Of a stretch of 64,000 nucleotides of DNA, positions 17,045-26,262 are shown in pieces (positions within the stretch are counted from its first letter, which is position 1; each line of letters opens with the position of its first letter). This stretch comes from an uncultured Verrucomicrobia subdivision 3 bacterium (lineage in GTDB: Bacteria; Verrucomicrobiota; Verrucomicrobiia; Limisphaerales; UBA11358), in contig CAIOIC010000136.1 in NCBI GenBank assembly GCA_903858275.1, positions 95,064-159,063 of the forward strand, written 5' to 3'. The notes below the pieces were generated by a model. It was not told the DNA's origin and searched no databases. It saw nothing but the letters and a program-made list of their open reading frames with translations. Both the position numbers and the translations under genes were made by a program.

Positions 17045-17884
17045 ATGAATCAGGTCAAAACCGCCCTTATCGAACGCCTGGCCGTTTGCAGTTGGTCGCT
17101 GCAAGCCGCCAGCCCCGGCGAACTCGCCGGAAAAATTCTCGCCACCGGTGTCCGCCAAGTGCAACTCGCCTTGGATCCACTTCGGGAAGCGCCCGAAATC
17201 TGGGGGCAAACGGCTGCCGTGTTTTCGCAGAATGAAATCGCGATTGTTTCCGGCATGTTTGGCTGCGTGGGGGAAGATTACACGACGCTCGAAACCATCC
17301 GGCAGACCGGCGGCATTGCCCCGGACGCCACCTGGCCGCAGAACTTGAAGAATATTCAGGCGACCGCGGCGCTGGCGGCGAGCCTCGGCTTGAAGCTGGT
17401 GACCTTTCATGCCGGTTTTCTGCCGCACGACCGGCGCGACCCAGATTTTCATAAGCTGGCGGAGCGGCTGGGAGCGGTGGCGGATATTTTTGCGGAACGG
17501 AAGATCAAACTGGGTTTGGAGACCGGCCAGGAATCCGCCGAAGAATTGGCGGCGATTCTGCGCGCGGTGAACCGCCCCAACCTCGGCGTCAACTTCGATC
17601 CCGCCAACGTCATCCTCTACGGCCGGGACGATGTCCCCGGCGCGCTGCGGTTGCTCACCCCGTGGATCTGTCAGGTTCACCTCAAGGATGCCCGCCGCAC
17701 CAAAACGCCCGGAACCTGGGGCGAAGAGGTCGTGGTCGGCACGGGCGACGTGGATTGGCGGGCCTTCTTCGCGGCGCTCAAGACCGCCGGTTATGCGGGG
17801 CACGTCGTGATTGAACGCGAGGCCGGCACGAGCCGCGTTGCGGACATCCGCGCTGCCAAAGCCGTCGTCGAACAACTCACCTGA
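17045..17884 (+). CDS. Sugar phosphate isomerase/epimerase (AP endonuclease 2-type TIM barrel)
   Basis: 279 residues, cytoplasmic. The family fold is clear, and the usual metal-binding residues can be placed: Glu in LGLETGQES, Asp in GVNFDPAN, His in CQVHLKD and the terminal Glu in VVIEREAG. Members include hydroxypyruvate isomerase, D-tagatose/L-ribulose 3-epimerases, inosose dehydratase and enzymes acting on 3-keto-glycosides. It is the first gene of a tight four-gene operon with a Gfo/Idh/MocA oxidoreductase 13 bases downstream. That pairing is common in oxidation-first sugar catabolism, so a keto-sugar substrate is likely; the exact one cannot be inferred. Confidence 0.75.
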   Translation: MNQVKTALIERLAVCSWSLQAASPGELAGKILATGVRQVQLALDPLREAPEIWGQTAAVFSQNEIAIVSGMFGCVGEDYTTLETIRQTGGIAPDATWPQNLKNIQATAALAASLGLKLVTFHAGFLPHDRRDPDFHKLAERLGAVADIFAERKIKLGLETGQESAEELAAILRAVNRPNLGVNFDPANVILYGRDDVPGALRLLTPWICQVHLKDARRTKTPGTWGEEVVVGTGDVDWRAFFAALKTAGYAGHVVIEREAGTSRVADIRAAKAVVEQLT

Positions 17885-17897
17885 GCCTTAACTTGTT

Positions 17898-18950
17898 ATG
17901 CCATACTCTTCATCCGGAAAATCTGCGCGCCCAGTGAATGTTGCCGTCGTGGGCCTCGGTTTCATGGGCGTCACGCATCTGCGGGCCTACCTTGAAAACC
18001 CGGCGGCGCGCGTCGCCGCCGTTTGCGATCCCCTCCGTTTGCCGGTCAACGGCATCATCCCCGGCATTGCCGGCAACATCAAAAGCACCGGCGACATCCA
18101 TCTCGGTGCCGAGGTCAAAGCCTTTGGCAAGATCGAGGAATTGCTGGCCGATCCCGGAATTGATCTGGTGGATATTTGCACGCCGACGCCGATGCATCAT
18201 GCGCAAGTCATCGCCGCGCTTCGGGCGGGACGGCATGTCCTGTGCGAAAAACCTTTGGCCCGCACCTCGGCGGCGGCGCGCGAAATTGTGGCGGCGGCGG
18301 AAGGTGCGCCGGGAATATTGATGCCCGCCATGTGCATGCGCTTCTGGCCGGGCTGGGCATGGCTCAAGCAGGTGGTGGCAGAAAAGACTTTCGGTCCGGT
18401 TCTGGCCGCGCGTTTCCGGCGCGTGTCCGAGCTGCCCGCCTGGAGCCGGCCGGGCAACTACAGCGGCGCGGGCAGCGATCTGGGCGGCGCGCTGTTTGAT
18501 CTGCACATTCACGACACCGACTTCGTCAATTATCTTTTCGGCCGGCCCCAAACGGTTTTCTCCTCCGGCGTGGTGGCGGCGGGCGGTTCCATCAATCACG
18601 TGGTGACGCAATATGGCTATGCTGACGGGCCGGCGGTTTATGCGGAGGGCGGCTGGCTGTTGACGCAGGGGTTCAACATGGCTTACACGTTGCACTGCGA
18701 GCGGGCCACGATTGATTTTGATCTGGCGCGTGGGGCAGGGGCGCTCATCGTTTCGGAAACCGGTCAGCCGCCGCGCACGGTTCCGTGTGATGGCCCGGAT
18801 GGCTATGGGGCCGAAACGCGCTACTTCGTTGATTGTATTGCCAGCCGTCGGCCCTGCACGGTGGTGACTGCGCGCGATGGCGTCACCGCGCTCGAAATCT
18901 GCGAGGCGGAGGAAACCTCCCTCCGGACCCGCTCGCTCGTGAACCTTTAA
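17898..18950 (+). CDS. Gfo/Idh/MocA-family NAD(P)-dependent oxidoreductase (cytoplasmic)
   Basis: 350 residues with an N-terminal Rossmann fold (VAVVGLGFMGVTHLRAYLEN) and the family signature CEKPLARTSAAA, in which the Lys is the usual catalytic residue. The C-terminal alpha/beta domain includes GGALFDLHIHDTDFVNYLFG, with the conserved Asp and His of the substrate pocket. No signal peptide, in contrast to the exported relative at 27933-29270. Members oxidise sugar alcohols or sugars (for example inositol or glucose) to keto forms. It sits between the isomerase and the permease with gaps of 13 and 21 bases, so probably one transcript. Confidence 0.85.
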   Translation: MPYSSSGKSARPVNVAVVGLGFMGVTHLRAYLENPAARVAAVCDPLRLPVNGIIPGIAGNIKSTGDIHLGAEVKAFGKIEELLADPGIDLVDICTPTPMHHAQVIAALRAGRHVLCEKPLARTSAAAREIVAAAEGAPGILMPAMCMRFWPGWAWLKQVVAEKTFGPVLAARFRRVSELPAWSRPGNYSGAGSDLGGALFDLHIHDTDFVNYLFGRPQTVFSSGVVAAGGSINHVVTQYGYADGPAVYAEGGWLLTQGFNMAYTLHCERATIDFDLARGAGALIVSETGQPPRTVPCDGPDGYGAETRYFVDCIASRRPCTVVTARDGVTALEICEAEETSLRTRSLVNL

Positions 18951-18971
18951 TCTCCGCCACCGACTTAAATT

Positions 18972-20285
18972 ATGAATAAAACCTATCGCTTCCGTTTGTT
19001 TGTGATGATGGTGCTCGAGTTCTTCATCTGGGGCGCCTGGCTGCCGCTGATCTTCGGCTATCTGCCCAGCCTCGGCTTCTCGCCGGTGCAGCAGGCGTGG
19101 ATTCTGAATGCGTTTCCCATCGCCGCCATCGTGGGCATGTTTTTTAGCAACCAGTTTTGCGACCGGAACTTCGCGGCGGAAAAATTCCTCGCGTTCAGCC
19201 ATTTCACCGGCGGGCTGGCGATGCTGGCGCTGGCGTTCACGAGCGGTTTCTGGCTGTTCTTCGGGCTGATGCTCGTGCATTGCCTCCTGTATGTGCCGAC
19301 CATCTCCATCGCCAACTCCATCGCCTTCGCCCACATGAAAGACCCGCAGAAGGAATTCGGACTCGTCCGCATGGGCGGAACGGTGGGCTGGATTCTCGCC
19401 GCCTGGCCGTTCACGTTTATTCTGGTGGACTGGGACAAAGTTCATGCCGCCAACGTGACGGGATTTGCCGACTGGCTTGGCACCGTGCTCGCTTCCGGTC
19501 TGACCGGCGAGAAGCTCAAGGCCGCCACCGCCTGGACCTTCATCGTGGCGGGCGTGGCGTCGCTGGCGCTGGCGGGATTCAGTTTTCTGCTGCCGCCCAC
19601 GCCGCCGAAAAAAGCCGGAAAAGGCGCTGAAGGACTGGCGTGGCTGGAAGCGATGAAACTGCTCAAGCATCCGTTCGTGCTCGTGCTGTGGCTGGTGACG
19701 CTGGTGGATGCGTTCGTGCAGAATTGTTATTTCAACTGGACGGGAATGTTCCTCGGCACGGCCACGAGCGCCGGCGGCGTGGGCATTCCGGGCAACTGGA
19801 TCATGCCCGTGATGAGCATCGGCCAGGTGGCGGAAATCCTGACCATGCTCATCCTCGGCGCGACGCTCAAGGTGTTGGGCTGGCGGACGACGATGATCCT
19901 CGGCATTCTCGGCCAGGCCGCGCGGTTCGCCGTCTATGCCTATTTTCCGCAGCACCGCGAACTCATCATTCTCGCGCAGATCCTCCACGGCATCTGCTAC
20001 GCCTTTTTCTTCGCGACGGTTTATATCTTTGTGGATTCCTATTTTCCCAAGGACGCCCGCGCCAGTGCGCAGGGCTTGTTCAACATGATGATCCTGGGCG
20101 TGGGGGCGCTCGCGGCGAATTCCCTCTGCCCTTACCTGGGCCAGAATATCTTCACCCACGGCGGCGTGGTTCAATTCAAAGGCCTGTTCCTCGTGCCGAT
20201 GATTTGCTCGCTGGCAGCGGCGGTGGGATTGGCGCTGTTCTTTCGTCCGCCGAAAACCGGGAACGAACAAGTTTCAGCCACTTGA
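18972..20285 (+). CDS. Major facilitator permease, nucleoside:H+ symporter (NupG/XapB)-like family
   Basis: 437 residues with about twelve membrane segments and a central cytoplasmic loop rich in Lys/Pro/Gly (PPTPPKKAGKGAEG). The first segment, MMVLEFFIWGAWLPLIFGYL, and the VRMGGTVGWI motif are characteristic of the nucleoside:H+ symporter family of MFS proteins. In saccharolytic bacteria such proteins are often found in sugar operons and may carry sugars or sugar derivatives rather than nucleosides. Given the neighbours (isomerase, oxidoreductase, acetylesterase) I expect a carbohydrate substrate. Confidence 0.8.
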   Translation: MNKTYRFRLFVMMVLEFFIWGAWLPLIFGYLPSLGFSPVQQAWILNAFPIAAIVGMFFSNQFCDRNFAAEKFLAFSHFTGGLAMLALAFTSGFWLFFGLMLVHCLLYVPTISIANSIAFAHMKDPQKEFGLVRMGGTVGWILAAWPFTFILVDWDKVHAANVTGFADWLGTVLASGLTGEKLKAATAWTFIVAGVASLALAGFSFLLPPTPPKKAGKGAEGLAWLEAMKLLKHPFVLVLWLVTLVDAFVQNCYFNWTGMFLGTATSAGGVGIPGNWIMPVMSIGQVAEILTMLILGATLKVLGWRTTMILGILGQAARFAVYAYFPQHRELIILAQILHGICYAFFFATVYIFVDSYFPKDARASAQGLFNMMILGVGALAANSLCPYLGQNIFTHGGVVQFKGLFLVPMICSLAAAVGLALFFRPPKTGNEQVSAT

Positions 20286-20301
20286 TACTGTCCCAGCATC
20301 T

Positions 20302-21564
20302 ATGAAACGCCATTTTTTATCCGCCGCTATCCTCCTCCGCAGCCTGCTGCTCACCGCCATCCTGGCCGCGCCATGGGCCGGGGCGGCAAACCTCAAAGTT
20401 TCCATCGCGGGCGATTCCACGGTGGGAACCTACAAGCCCGGCGAACCCATTGCCGGCTGGGGCCAGATGCTCGGGCTTTTTCTCAACGAGGGGATTTTGG
20501 CGGACAATCAAGCGGCCGGCGGCCGCAGCACCAAAACTTTCCTCGGCGAGGGGCGCTGGGATAAACTCCTGGCCGGAAAACCCCGGCTGGTTTTGATCCA
20601 GTTTGGCCACAACGACAGCCATGCCAAAGAGCGGCCCGAGTCAACGGAGGCCGCCACCGATTTCAAGGATTACCTGCGCCAGTATGCCGAGACGGCGAAA
20701 GCCGCCGGCGTGACGCCGGTCTTTGTCACCCCGCCGCATCGGCGCACCTACAATGGCAAGGAGCCTTCCACCGAGCTTGCACCTTATGCCGAGGCGATAA
20801 AAACGGTGGCTGCCGAGAAAGGATTGTTTTGCGTTGACCTGCACGCGGACACGGGAAAGCTGCTGCGGGAACTCGGCGAAAGCGGGGCCGAGCCGCTTTA
20901 TTGTCAGCCGTCCGACCGCACCCACTTTTCTCCCGCCGGCGCGTATCGGATGGCCTCCCTGATCGCCGCTTCCCTGAAAGCGAACGGCAGTCCGATGAAA
21001 ACTCTTTTCCGGGATAATCCGCTGCCGCTCCCCGAGGCCGCCAAGCCCGCACCGAAAGGTTTTAAAGTCCTGCCGGGCGCGGCTGTCCATGTCTTCGGTG
21101 TGAGCGCCAAAGTGTCGATGTCGTTTGCCGGCGGCAGCGACGGGGTGACGGGTGCCCCGGCCAGCTGGATGAAGGAGAACGCGGACCAGCGCCTGGTGGT
21201 GGGCACCCAGCCGGTCACGGCGGAATGGACCCATTGCTATTTTGCCTTCACCCCGAAATCCTCGGGCAGGGTGATGCTCATCGTGATGGGCAGCGACAAG
21301 GACAATTATGTCTGCTACGACGATTTCGAAATCGCCGGGTCAGCCCTCGACAATGGCGGCTTCGAGCAGGCGGGCGCCGATGGCCGGCCGTTGCACTGGG
21401 TGCCCATGGCGAAAGCGAAGTATGATAATAGTTCGGGCCAAGCCCATGGCGGATCTGCCTTTGTGAAATGCACGGCGAATGATCGCTACAGCCAGAACCT
21501 CGAGGTGAAGGCGGGAGAGAAGGTCACGGTTTCCTTCTGGATCAAAGCCGATGGTCTTAAGTGA
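20302..21564 (+). CDS. Secreted SGNH-fold esterase, rhamnogalacturonan acetylesterase-like, with C-terminal beta domain
   Basis: 420 residues, signal peptide 1-28. The SGNH blocks are complete: GDST with nucleophile Ser39, Gly in AAGGRS (71-76), GHND with Asn104, and DRTHFS with Asp205 and His208. The spacing and IQFGHNDSH segment resemble rhamnogalacturonan acetylesterases (CE12-like), which deacetylate pectin backbones. From about 250 to the end there is a galactose-binding-like beta domain (DNGGFEQAG, LEVKAGEKVTVSFWIKADG), probably for carbohydrate binding. It is the last gene of the 17045-21564 operon, 16 bases after the permease gene. Confidence 0.82.
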   Translation: MKRHFLSAAILLRSLLLTAILAAPWAGAANLKVSIAGDSTVGTYKPGEPIAGWGQMLGLFLNEGILADNQAAGGRSTKTFLGEGRWDKLLAGKPRLVLIQFGHNDSHAKERPESTEAATDFKDYLRQYAETAKAAGVTPVFVTPPHRRTYNGKEPSTELAPYAEAIKTVAAEKGLFCVDLHADTGKLLRELGESGAEPLYCQPSDRTHFSPAGAYRMASLIAASLKANGSPMKTLFRDNPLPLPEAAKPAPKGFKVLPGAAVHVFGVSAKVSMSFAGGSDGVTGAPASWMKENADQRLVVGTQPVTAEWTHCYFAFTPKSSGRVMLIVMGSDKDNYVCYDDFEIAGSALDNGGFEQAGADGRPLHWVPMAKAKYDNSSGQAHGGSAFVKCTANDRYSQNLEVKAGEKVTVSFWIKADGLK

Positions 21565-21626
21565 GGCTCGCATAATAAAGTGGCAGCGGGTGTCATTTTC
21601 TCGGTCAAGGCGGCAGTTTTTCCCGC

Positions 21627-24047
21627 TCACCAGGAGCCGTAGGTCTGGTTGGCCTTTTCCAGGCTCCACAGGTTCGTGGTCGAGTTGGAAATCTGATACA
21701 GTTTTGGCGACGCGGGATATCCCAAAATCATCCCGGTTTGCATCCACCAGTCATCGAGCATGCCCTGGTTGCGAGTGTCAAAGGTCCACAGCAGGCTCAA
21801 CTGCACTCCGGAATCTATCAATGCCTGCATCATGCTGTTGAAAGTGGTCTGTTCGTCTGGCGTGGTCCCGTCGCCGGCGGCTCCCCACTCCCCGATGACC
21901 AACGGGCGGCCCATCCGGGCGCTGTTGGTGACAAAATAATCCATCAGCAATTTATACTGTCCGGTGAGCCAGAGATTGGTCACCGGGCTGTCCGAAGGAA
22001 AATAAATCTCCGGCGCGCTGCCGGGTTTCTCCGGATAGATATGCGCGGTAACCGTGTCCATGGGGGCGGGGTTGTCCACCGGCAGAACAGCCGCCATTTG
22101 GGCGCGAGTGTCAGGGGTCCACGTATGAAACTGCCAGTTGTTCCAGGCACTGGTCCGCGGAATGGAGTTGCCGCTCAAGATCGGCCGCCAGGTATCGGTC
22201 TCGCGCACCGTGTCCGCAAAGTTCTGTTTGGCGGTCTGCACCTCCGCCCGGACCAGGTCGTCCGGCCCGGTCCAGGCCGGCAGCACGGTCAGATTGGTGC
22301 TGGTGTTCGGCAGCATATCCCCCTGGTTGGCGCCCCACACCCGGCAGGTGCGAATCGCTTTAATGTTGGGATGATCCACGCCAAGGTTATACTCATTGCC
22401 AAATTCCCAGGCCCAGACGGCGGATGAATGCGCATAGCGGGCGACCATTTCCCTGGTGTAGTAGCGGATAAACCCCGCCGAGCCGCTGTTCGTCCGCCCG
22501 AGCTCCCGCTTGTATTCCGCATACGTGAGGTTCCCAAGGATGTTGGTATTGCGCGGATTCGGCGGAATGAAATCGGTTCCGGGCACCAGATAACCGGCGG
22601 CCACCGCGCCGTCCACGATCTCCCCGGTCGTTTCGATTCGCCAGAACAGATCCAGAATCAGACCGACATGATATTGTTCGGCGCACGCCACAAAATAATC
22701 CAGCCGCCGGTAATATTCCGTCTTGTTGGTGAAATACAGGCCCCAGTCTTTCGGCCAGAAGTCGCCCGCCAGCACCCGGGCCACGGGAATGTTATGCGCC
22801 TGAAGATACGCCAATCCCTGCACGAATGAGGTGTCGTTGGAGTTCGCCGAATACCGGGTGAACGCATCGTAATAATTCACCCCGAACGCGCGCAACGGCA
22901 GGGTGGCCCCGTTGGTGTCGTAATGGATCAGCTTGCCGGCGTATTCGCCCGCTTGCGCGACGCCAATGCCATTCGATGGGGGATAAGCCAGCACCCGCCA
23001 GAACCTGGCGGACTGCCCGCCGACCGGTTCTTCCGCCGTGACGGCCCCCCCGTCGCCCATGAAAAACTTCGAGCTGACCGACTGAAAGCGAACATCCGGA
23101 CTGCCCTGCAGTTCATAATTGACGCCCCCCTGGCCCGGCCACTGCAACCGGGCCTTGCTGTTGGTTACCACCCCCGTCAGCACCGGTTTCAGCGATACGC
23201 CGTTGCCGTTGGGGCTGTGAATGAGTTCTGGAACCAGTGAAATCGTGGCGCCGTCGTTGCTCAGGCTGAAATAATTCAGCCCGCTCGCCGTGGAGCCGTT
23301 CACCTTCAATTTTCCGCCGGTGGCTGCCGCCGTCCACGCGCTGTTGCCGAAATTATTGATCGTGACGCTGCCGGCATTTCCAGTCTGGAAATTAATCGTC
23401 GCGTCGAGGTTGGTTGTGGCCGCCCCGCCGTTGTCATAGTTCGTCCCCAACTGCACGTCCGCACGGCCCCCGGCCAGCAAGTTGATCGTCCCGGCGTTGA
23501 GGCTGCTTCCCGCCGCTTTCAGCCGGCCGTTCTTGATATTCACGGTGACAAACGTTGAATTCATCTTCAATCCCCCCGCCGTTTGATTGGTCAGGATGAT
23601 CACCCCGCTGAGCAGGTCAAACTCGCAGGGCTGACTATATTGCGACCAGAGATTAAGCTGGTTTACAATGGCATTGGTGTAAGCCGCGTAATTCGTGCGC
23701 GGATCATCAATGACATACCGCGAAGTGATGCCCGAACCGCTGGTGCCCCCGCGCATGGCTACTGTCGATTGCGCCCTGTCGTCAATAAATCCCCCCGTCT
23801 GCAAGACGGCCAGGTTATACCAGCCGCCCGCAGCCCCAAACGAGACCGGGCTGCCGGTGACTGAAACCAGCCCGGTGGAACTGCCGGAGGGCAGCGCCCC
23901 GCCCACCCAATTGGCGGCCGTGACAATCGCCCCGACCGGACTGTTCGTATTGCTGTTCTGGCCTTGAAACGGGACATAACCCGCCCGGGCCAGACCCGCA
24001 CTCAGCAACACCGCCGCAATGATTCTGAAACAGCCGGTTGTTGTCAT
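21627..24047 (-). CDS. Secreted GH5-like glycoside hydrolase with N-terminal beta-rich repeat region
   Basis: 806 residues. Signal peptide 1-22. Residues about 25-290 are Gly/Asn/Thr-rich with repeated short strands (AGTINLLAGGRADVQLG, GSVTINNFGN), like the beta-helical autotransporter-type regions of verrucomicrobial surface proteins. A linker module at about 295-352 (YELQGSPDVRFQ...SARFWRVL) is of a type common in that phylum. The catalytic part (about 385-790) is a clan GH-A barrel with acid/base Glu552 in WEFGNEYN and nucleophile Glu720 in LVIGEWGA, resembling GH5 mannanases and cellulases. No sorting tail is evident. It faces the esterase gene (62 bases apart) and follows the lyase gene by 115 bases. 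Confidence 0.78.
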   Translation of the reverse strand: MTTTGCFRIIAAVLLSAGLARAGYVPFQGQNSNTNSPVGAIVTAANWVGGALPSGSSTGLVSVTGSPVSFGAAGGWYNLAVLQTGGFIDDRAQSTVAMRGGTSGSGITSRYVIDDPRTNYAAYTNAIVNQLNLWSQYSQPCEFDLLSGVIILTNQTAGGLKMNSTFVTVNIKNGRLKAAGSSLNAGTINLLAGGRADVQLGTNYDNGGAATTNLDATINFQTGNAGSVTINNFGNSAWTAAATGGKLKVNGSTASGLNYFSLSNDGATISLVPELIHSPNGNGVSLKPVLTGVVTNSKARLQWPGQGGVNYELQGSPDVRFQSVSSKFFMGDGGAVTAEEPVGGQSARFWRVLAYPPSNGIGVAQAGEYAGKLIHYDTNGATLPLRAFGVNYYDAFTRYSANSNDTSFVQGLAYLQAHNIPVARVLAGDFWPKDWGLYFTNKTEYYRRLDYFVACAEQYHVGLILDLFWRIETTGEIVDGAVAAGYLVPGTDFIPPNPRNTNILGNLTYAEYKRELGRTNSGSAGFIRYYTREMVARYAHSSAVWAWEFGNEYNLGVDHPNIKAIRTCRVWGANQGDMLPNTSTNLTVLPAWTGPDDLVRAEVQTAKQNFADTVRETDTWRPILSGNSIPRTSAWNNWQFHTWTPDTRAQMAAVLPVDNPAPMDTVTAHIYPEKPGSAPEIYFPSDSPVTNLWLTGQYKLLMDYFVTNSARMGRPLVIGEWGAAGDGTTPDEQTTFNSMMQALIDSGVQLSLLWTFDTRNQGMLDDWWMQTGMILGYPASPKLYQISNSTTNLWSLEKANQTYGSW

Positions 24048-24162
24048 GGGTTATTGGATTGGCAACGCGCCTCAGCAAGGGACGAGTTTGTTTGCAACTG
24101 ACAGGAAATTGCTTTTCCTGCGGGCCCATTTGTCTGATGCGGCGCGGCTGATTTTTGGATCA

Positions 24163-26208
24163 TCATTTCTTGACGACATCAAAATCAGTCTGGAAACGGA
24201 TTTCCTTCTTTGTTCCGTCCGCCAGTTGCAATCGCATCGTGCCGCCGGAAACCGTTGCACCAGTCACCGCGCATGATGCCGTGCCCAGTGTTGGCGCGAG
24301 CACATAAACCATCTGAACTTTGCCGGTCGCTTGCTTTTTATAGATCGCCGTCGGAATCGGCCGGATGCCGCCGTAGCCGAGCGTGTGATCGGGCAGCCAG
24401 CCCTGCACCGGATCCTTCTGCCCTTTTACGATGCGAACGCTGTCCGAACCGAAGGCGAGAATGCTGAGATTAGTCCCTGGGTTCTGCGTCGAGACCCGAA
24501 GGCCATCGACCCCGACGTCGGGCGCGTCAAGATGGAACATGGCTTCGTAGGTGTGCGGCTGGTCGTCGGCGGGTTCGAGTTCATCGACGATGACGAAGAA
24601 ATCCGGCTTTACGAAGAAGACGTGGCGCGTCTGCTTCGCGATCCGTTCGGCCTTCGGCCCCCATCCTTCGTCGTAGCGCGCTGCCGCGTGATCAAATTTC
24701 GCATTCGTTTCCCAGATCGCCGGCGGCGGCGTCTTCACGACGTAGGTATCGCGCGGCGAGGCGTGGCGATTCTGTTCAAGGCCATCGACGAGCACGACGT
24801 TATGCGCGCGGCTGCTGAGCACATAGCTGCGCCAAACGCTCGCGTCGTAGGTGTAAACGCCGCCTTCGACGAGCAGCGGTTTTCCGAACGCCGAAAGGAT
24901 GACGCTGAGTTTGTCTTCGTGCTGGTGGCCATAGCCGAACGGCCCGCCGTCCAGGCACAGCCATTTCGCCTCGCGCTCCCAGCCGCTGCGCATGATGAAC
25001 TGGCCGGCATACGGGAACCGATGCGACGCGTGATCCGGCGCTTTGCCATCCTTGCCAGCCTTCGCAACCCACCGGAAATCCTCGCGTTTGGGGAAAAGCC
25101 CCGCAGCCTGCTCGATGAATGACAACACCCGGCCCGCGCCGGAATCGTTGAGCGGTGGCGTCGTGCGGTCCGGCTGCATCGAATAGAGGAAGTAGTCGAA
25201 CATCATTTCCATCTTCGCCAAATAGTCCTTTGGCACTTCGAAGCCGGTGACGGGCACGAGTTCCACCGGCCCGAGAAAATTCCGCACCGCGACGCCGTGA
25301 TAGCCGGGCGCGAGTTCGACCTGCGCGCCGTCGGGATAGACCTGCACGTCGAGCTCGCGATAGAGCCGTTCGATCGCCGTATCGCGCCAGAGCTTCGCGT
25401 CCTTGAATTCGGGGAACAGCGCGCCGACGTGATACAGGCCGTTTGCCTCCATCGTCAGCCAGTTGCCCGTCATGTGGAATTTCGTCAGATACTGCGCGTG
25501 CTCGACAAAACTTTTCACCATCAGCACCACCGCCTCGTCGTCGAACGACTTCGCTGGCAGGAATCGGAAGAAAACCCCTGGCCAGACCGATCCCGTCCGG
25601 ATGCCCGCCTCGATGGTCCGCCACTTCGAAAACGCGCCGTTTGCCGGTTTGGCCATCGGCACCGGACAATCGCGCACCCAACTCCGGAGTTCCGTGACAA
25701 ATTCCCGCGCGTATTTCTCGTCGCCGGTCGCGCGATACGCGTTGCTCAGATCAACCCACATCGCATGGCGGCTGAGCTGCCACGTCCATTCGTGATTGCG
25801 CGGCCACTTCGAATCCGGCTGCGTCGTCGGATTAAAACCCCAGTCGATCTGCTCGCCAAACTTCCACTCGATGCCGATACTGCTGAAACGGTGTTCGAGC
25901 GCCTTGTCCGCACCAGCGTTGCGGCGCGTCTTAGCATTGCCGACCGGCGGCAGGTCGGCCGCGAACCACTGCGGCTGCTTGCGGGTTCGCAGATAGTCCG
26001 CGAAGGCGTGCTTCGCCGCAGGCCAGTCGGATTTCTCGACCGCGGATTTAACCGCGCCCAGTTCCGGACTGCTCACGTCGAGCATCTGGAAGAGCGCGGC
26101 GTCGTTCAGGCGTGGTCCTATTTCGACGGCACGCGAAACCGAGGCGATGGTGAGAAGCATAAAGAGGCGAGCGCCTAGCTTCATTACGGATAGGAAATTG
26201 TTTTTCAT
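24163..26208 (-). CDS. Heparinase II/III-type polysaccharide lyase
   Basis: 681 residues with a signal peptide ending near SRA (about residue 27). The N-terminal half is the alpha/alpha toroid of the heparinase II/III superfamily, with TGNWLTMEANGLYHVG (about 247-262) supplying the conserved Asn and Glu, and ELAPGYHGVAV (298-308) supplying the Tyr-His pair used in catalysis. The C-terminal half is the beta-sandwich with GYGHQHEDKLSV (about 426-436), whose His is conserved. Members (PL12, 15, 17, 21 and others) cleave uronic-acid polysaccharides by beta-elimination. Which uronan is used here (alginate-type, heparin-type or pectic) cannot be decided. It is 54 bases downstream of the beta-helix protein gene. 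Confidence 0.82.
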   Translation of the reverse strand: MKNNFLSVMKLGARLFMLLTIASVSRAVEIGPRLNDAALFQMLDVSSPELGAVKSAVEKSDWPAAKHAFADYLRTRKQPQWFAADLPPVGNAKTRRNAGADKALEHRFSSIGIEWKFGEQIDWGFNPTTQPDSKWPRNHEWTWQLSRHAMWVDLSNAYRATGDEKYAREFVTELRSWVRDCPVPMAKPANGAFSKWRTIEAGIRTGSVWPGVFFRFLPAKSFDDEAVVLMVKSFVEHAQYLTKFHMTGNWLTMEANGLYHVGALFPEFKDAKLWRDTAIERLYRELDVQVYPDGAQVELAPGYHGVAVRNFLGPVELVPVTGFEVPKDYLAKMEMMFDYFLYSMQPDRTTPPLNDSGAGRVLSFIEQAAGLFPKREDFRWVAKAGKDGKAPDHASHRFPYAGQFIMRSGWEREAKWLCLDGGPFGYGHQHEDKLSVILSAFGKPLLVEGGVYTYDASVWRSYVLSSRAHNVVLVDGLEQNRHASPRDTYVVKTPPPAIWETNAKFDHAAARYDEGWGPKAERIAKQTRHVFFVKPDFFVIVDELEPADDQPHTYEAMFHLDAPDVGVDGLRVSTQNPGTNLSILAFGSDSVRIVKGQKDPVQGWLPDHTLGYGGIRPIPTAIYKKQATGKVQMVYVLAPTLGTASCAVTGATVSGGTMRLQLADGTKKEIRFQTDFDVVKK

Positions 26209-26262
26209 ACGGGCTCTTTTACTGGACGCTGCGTAGGCAACATAACCTTTTACTGTAACTCA

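Noticed and set aside
17910..20270. A 786-codon open frame on the minus strand opposite the oxidoreductase and permease genes
   Set aside because: It is antisense to two well-supported genes, is very rich in Arg, His, Gln and Glu, and has no recognisable domain; high GC at third positions keeps such shadow frames open.
24102..24120. Stem-loop CAGGAAA/TTTCCTG as a terminator between lyase and glycosidase genes
   Set aside because: The 7-base stem has no T-run on the transcribed strand and is weak.
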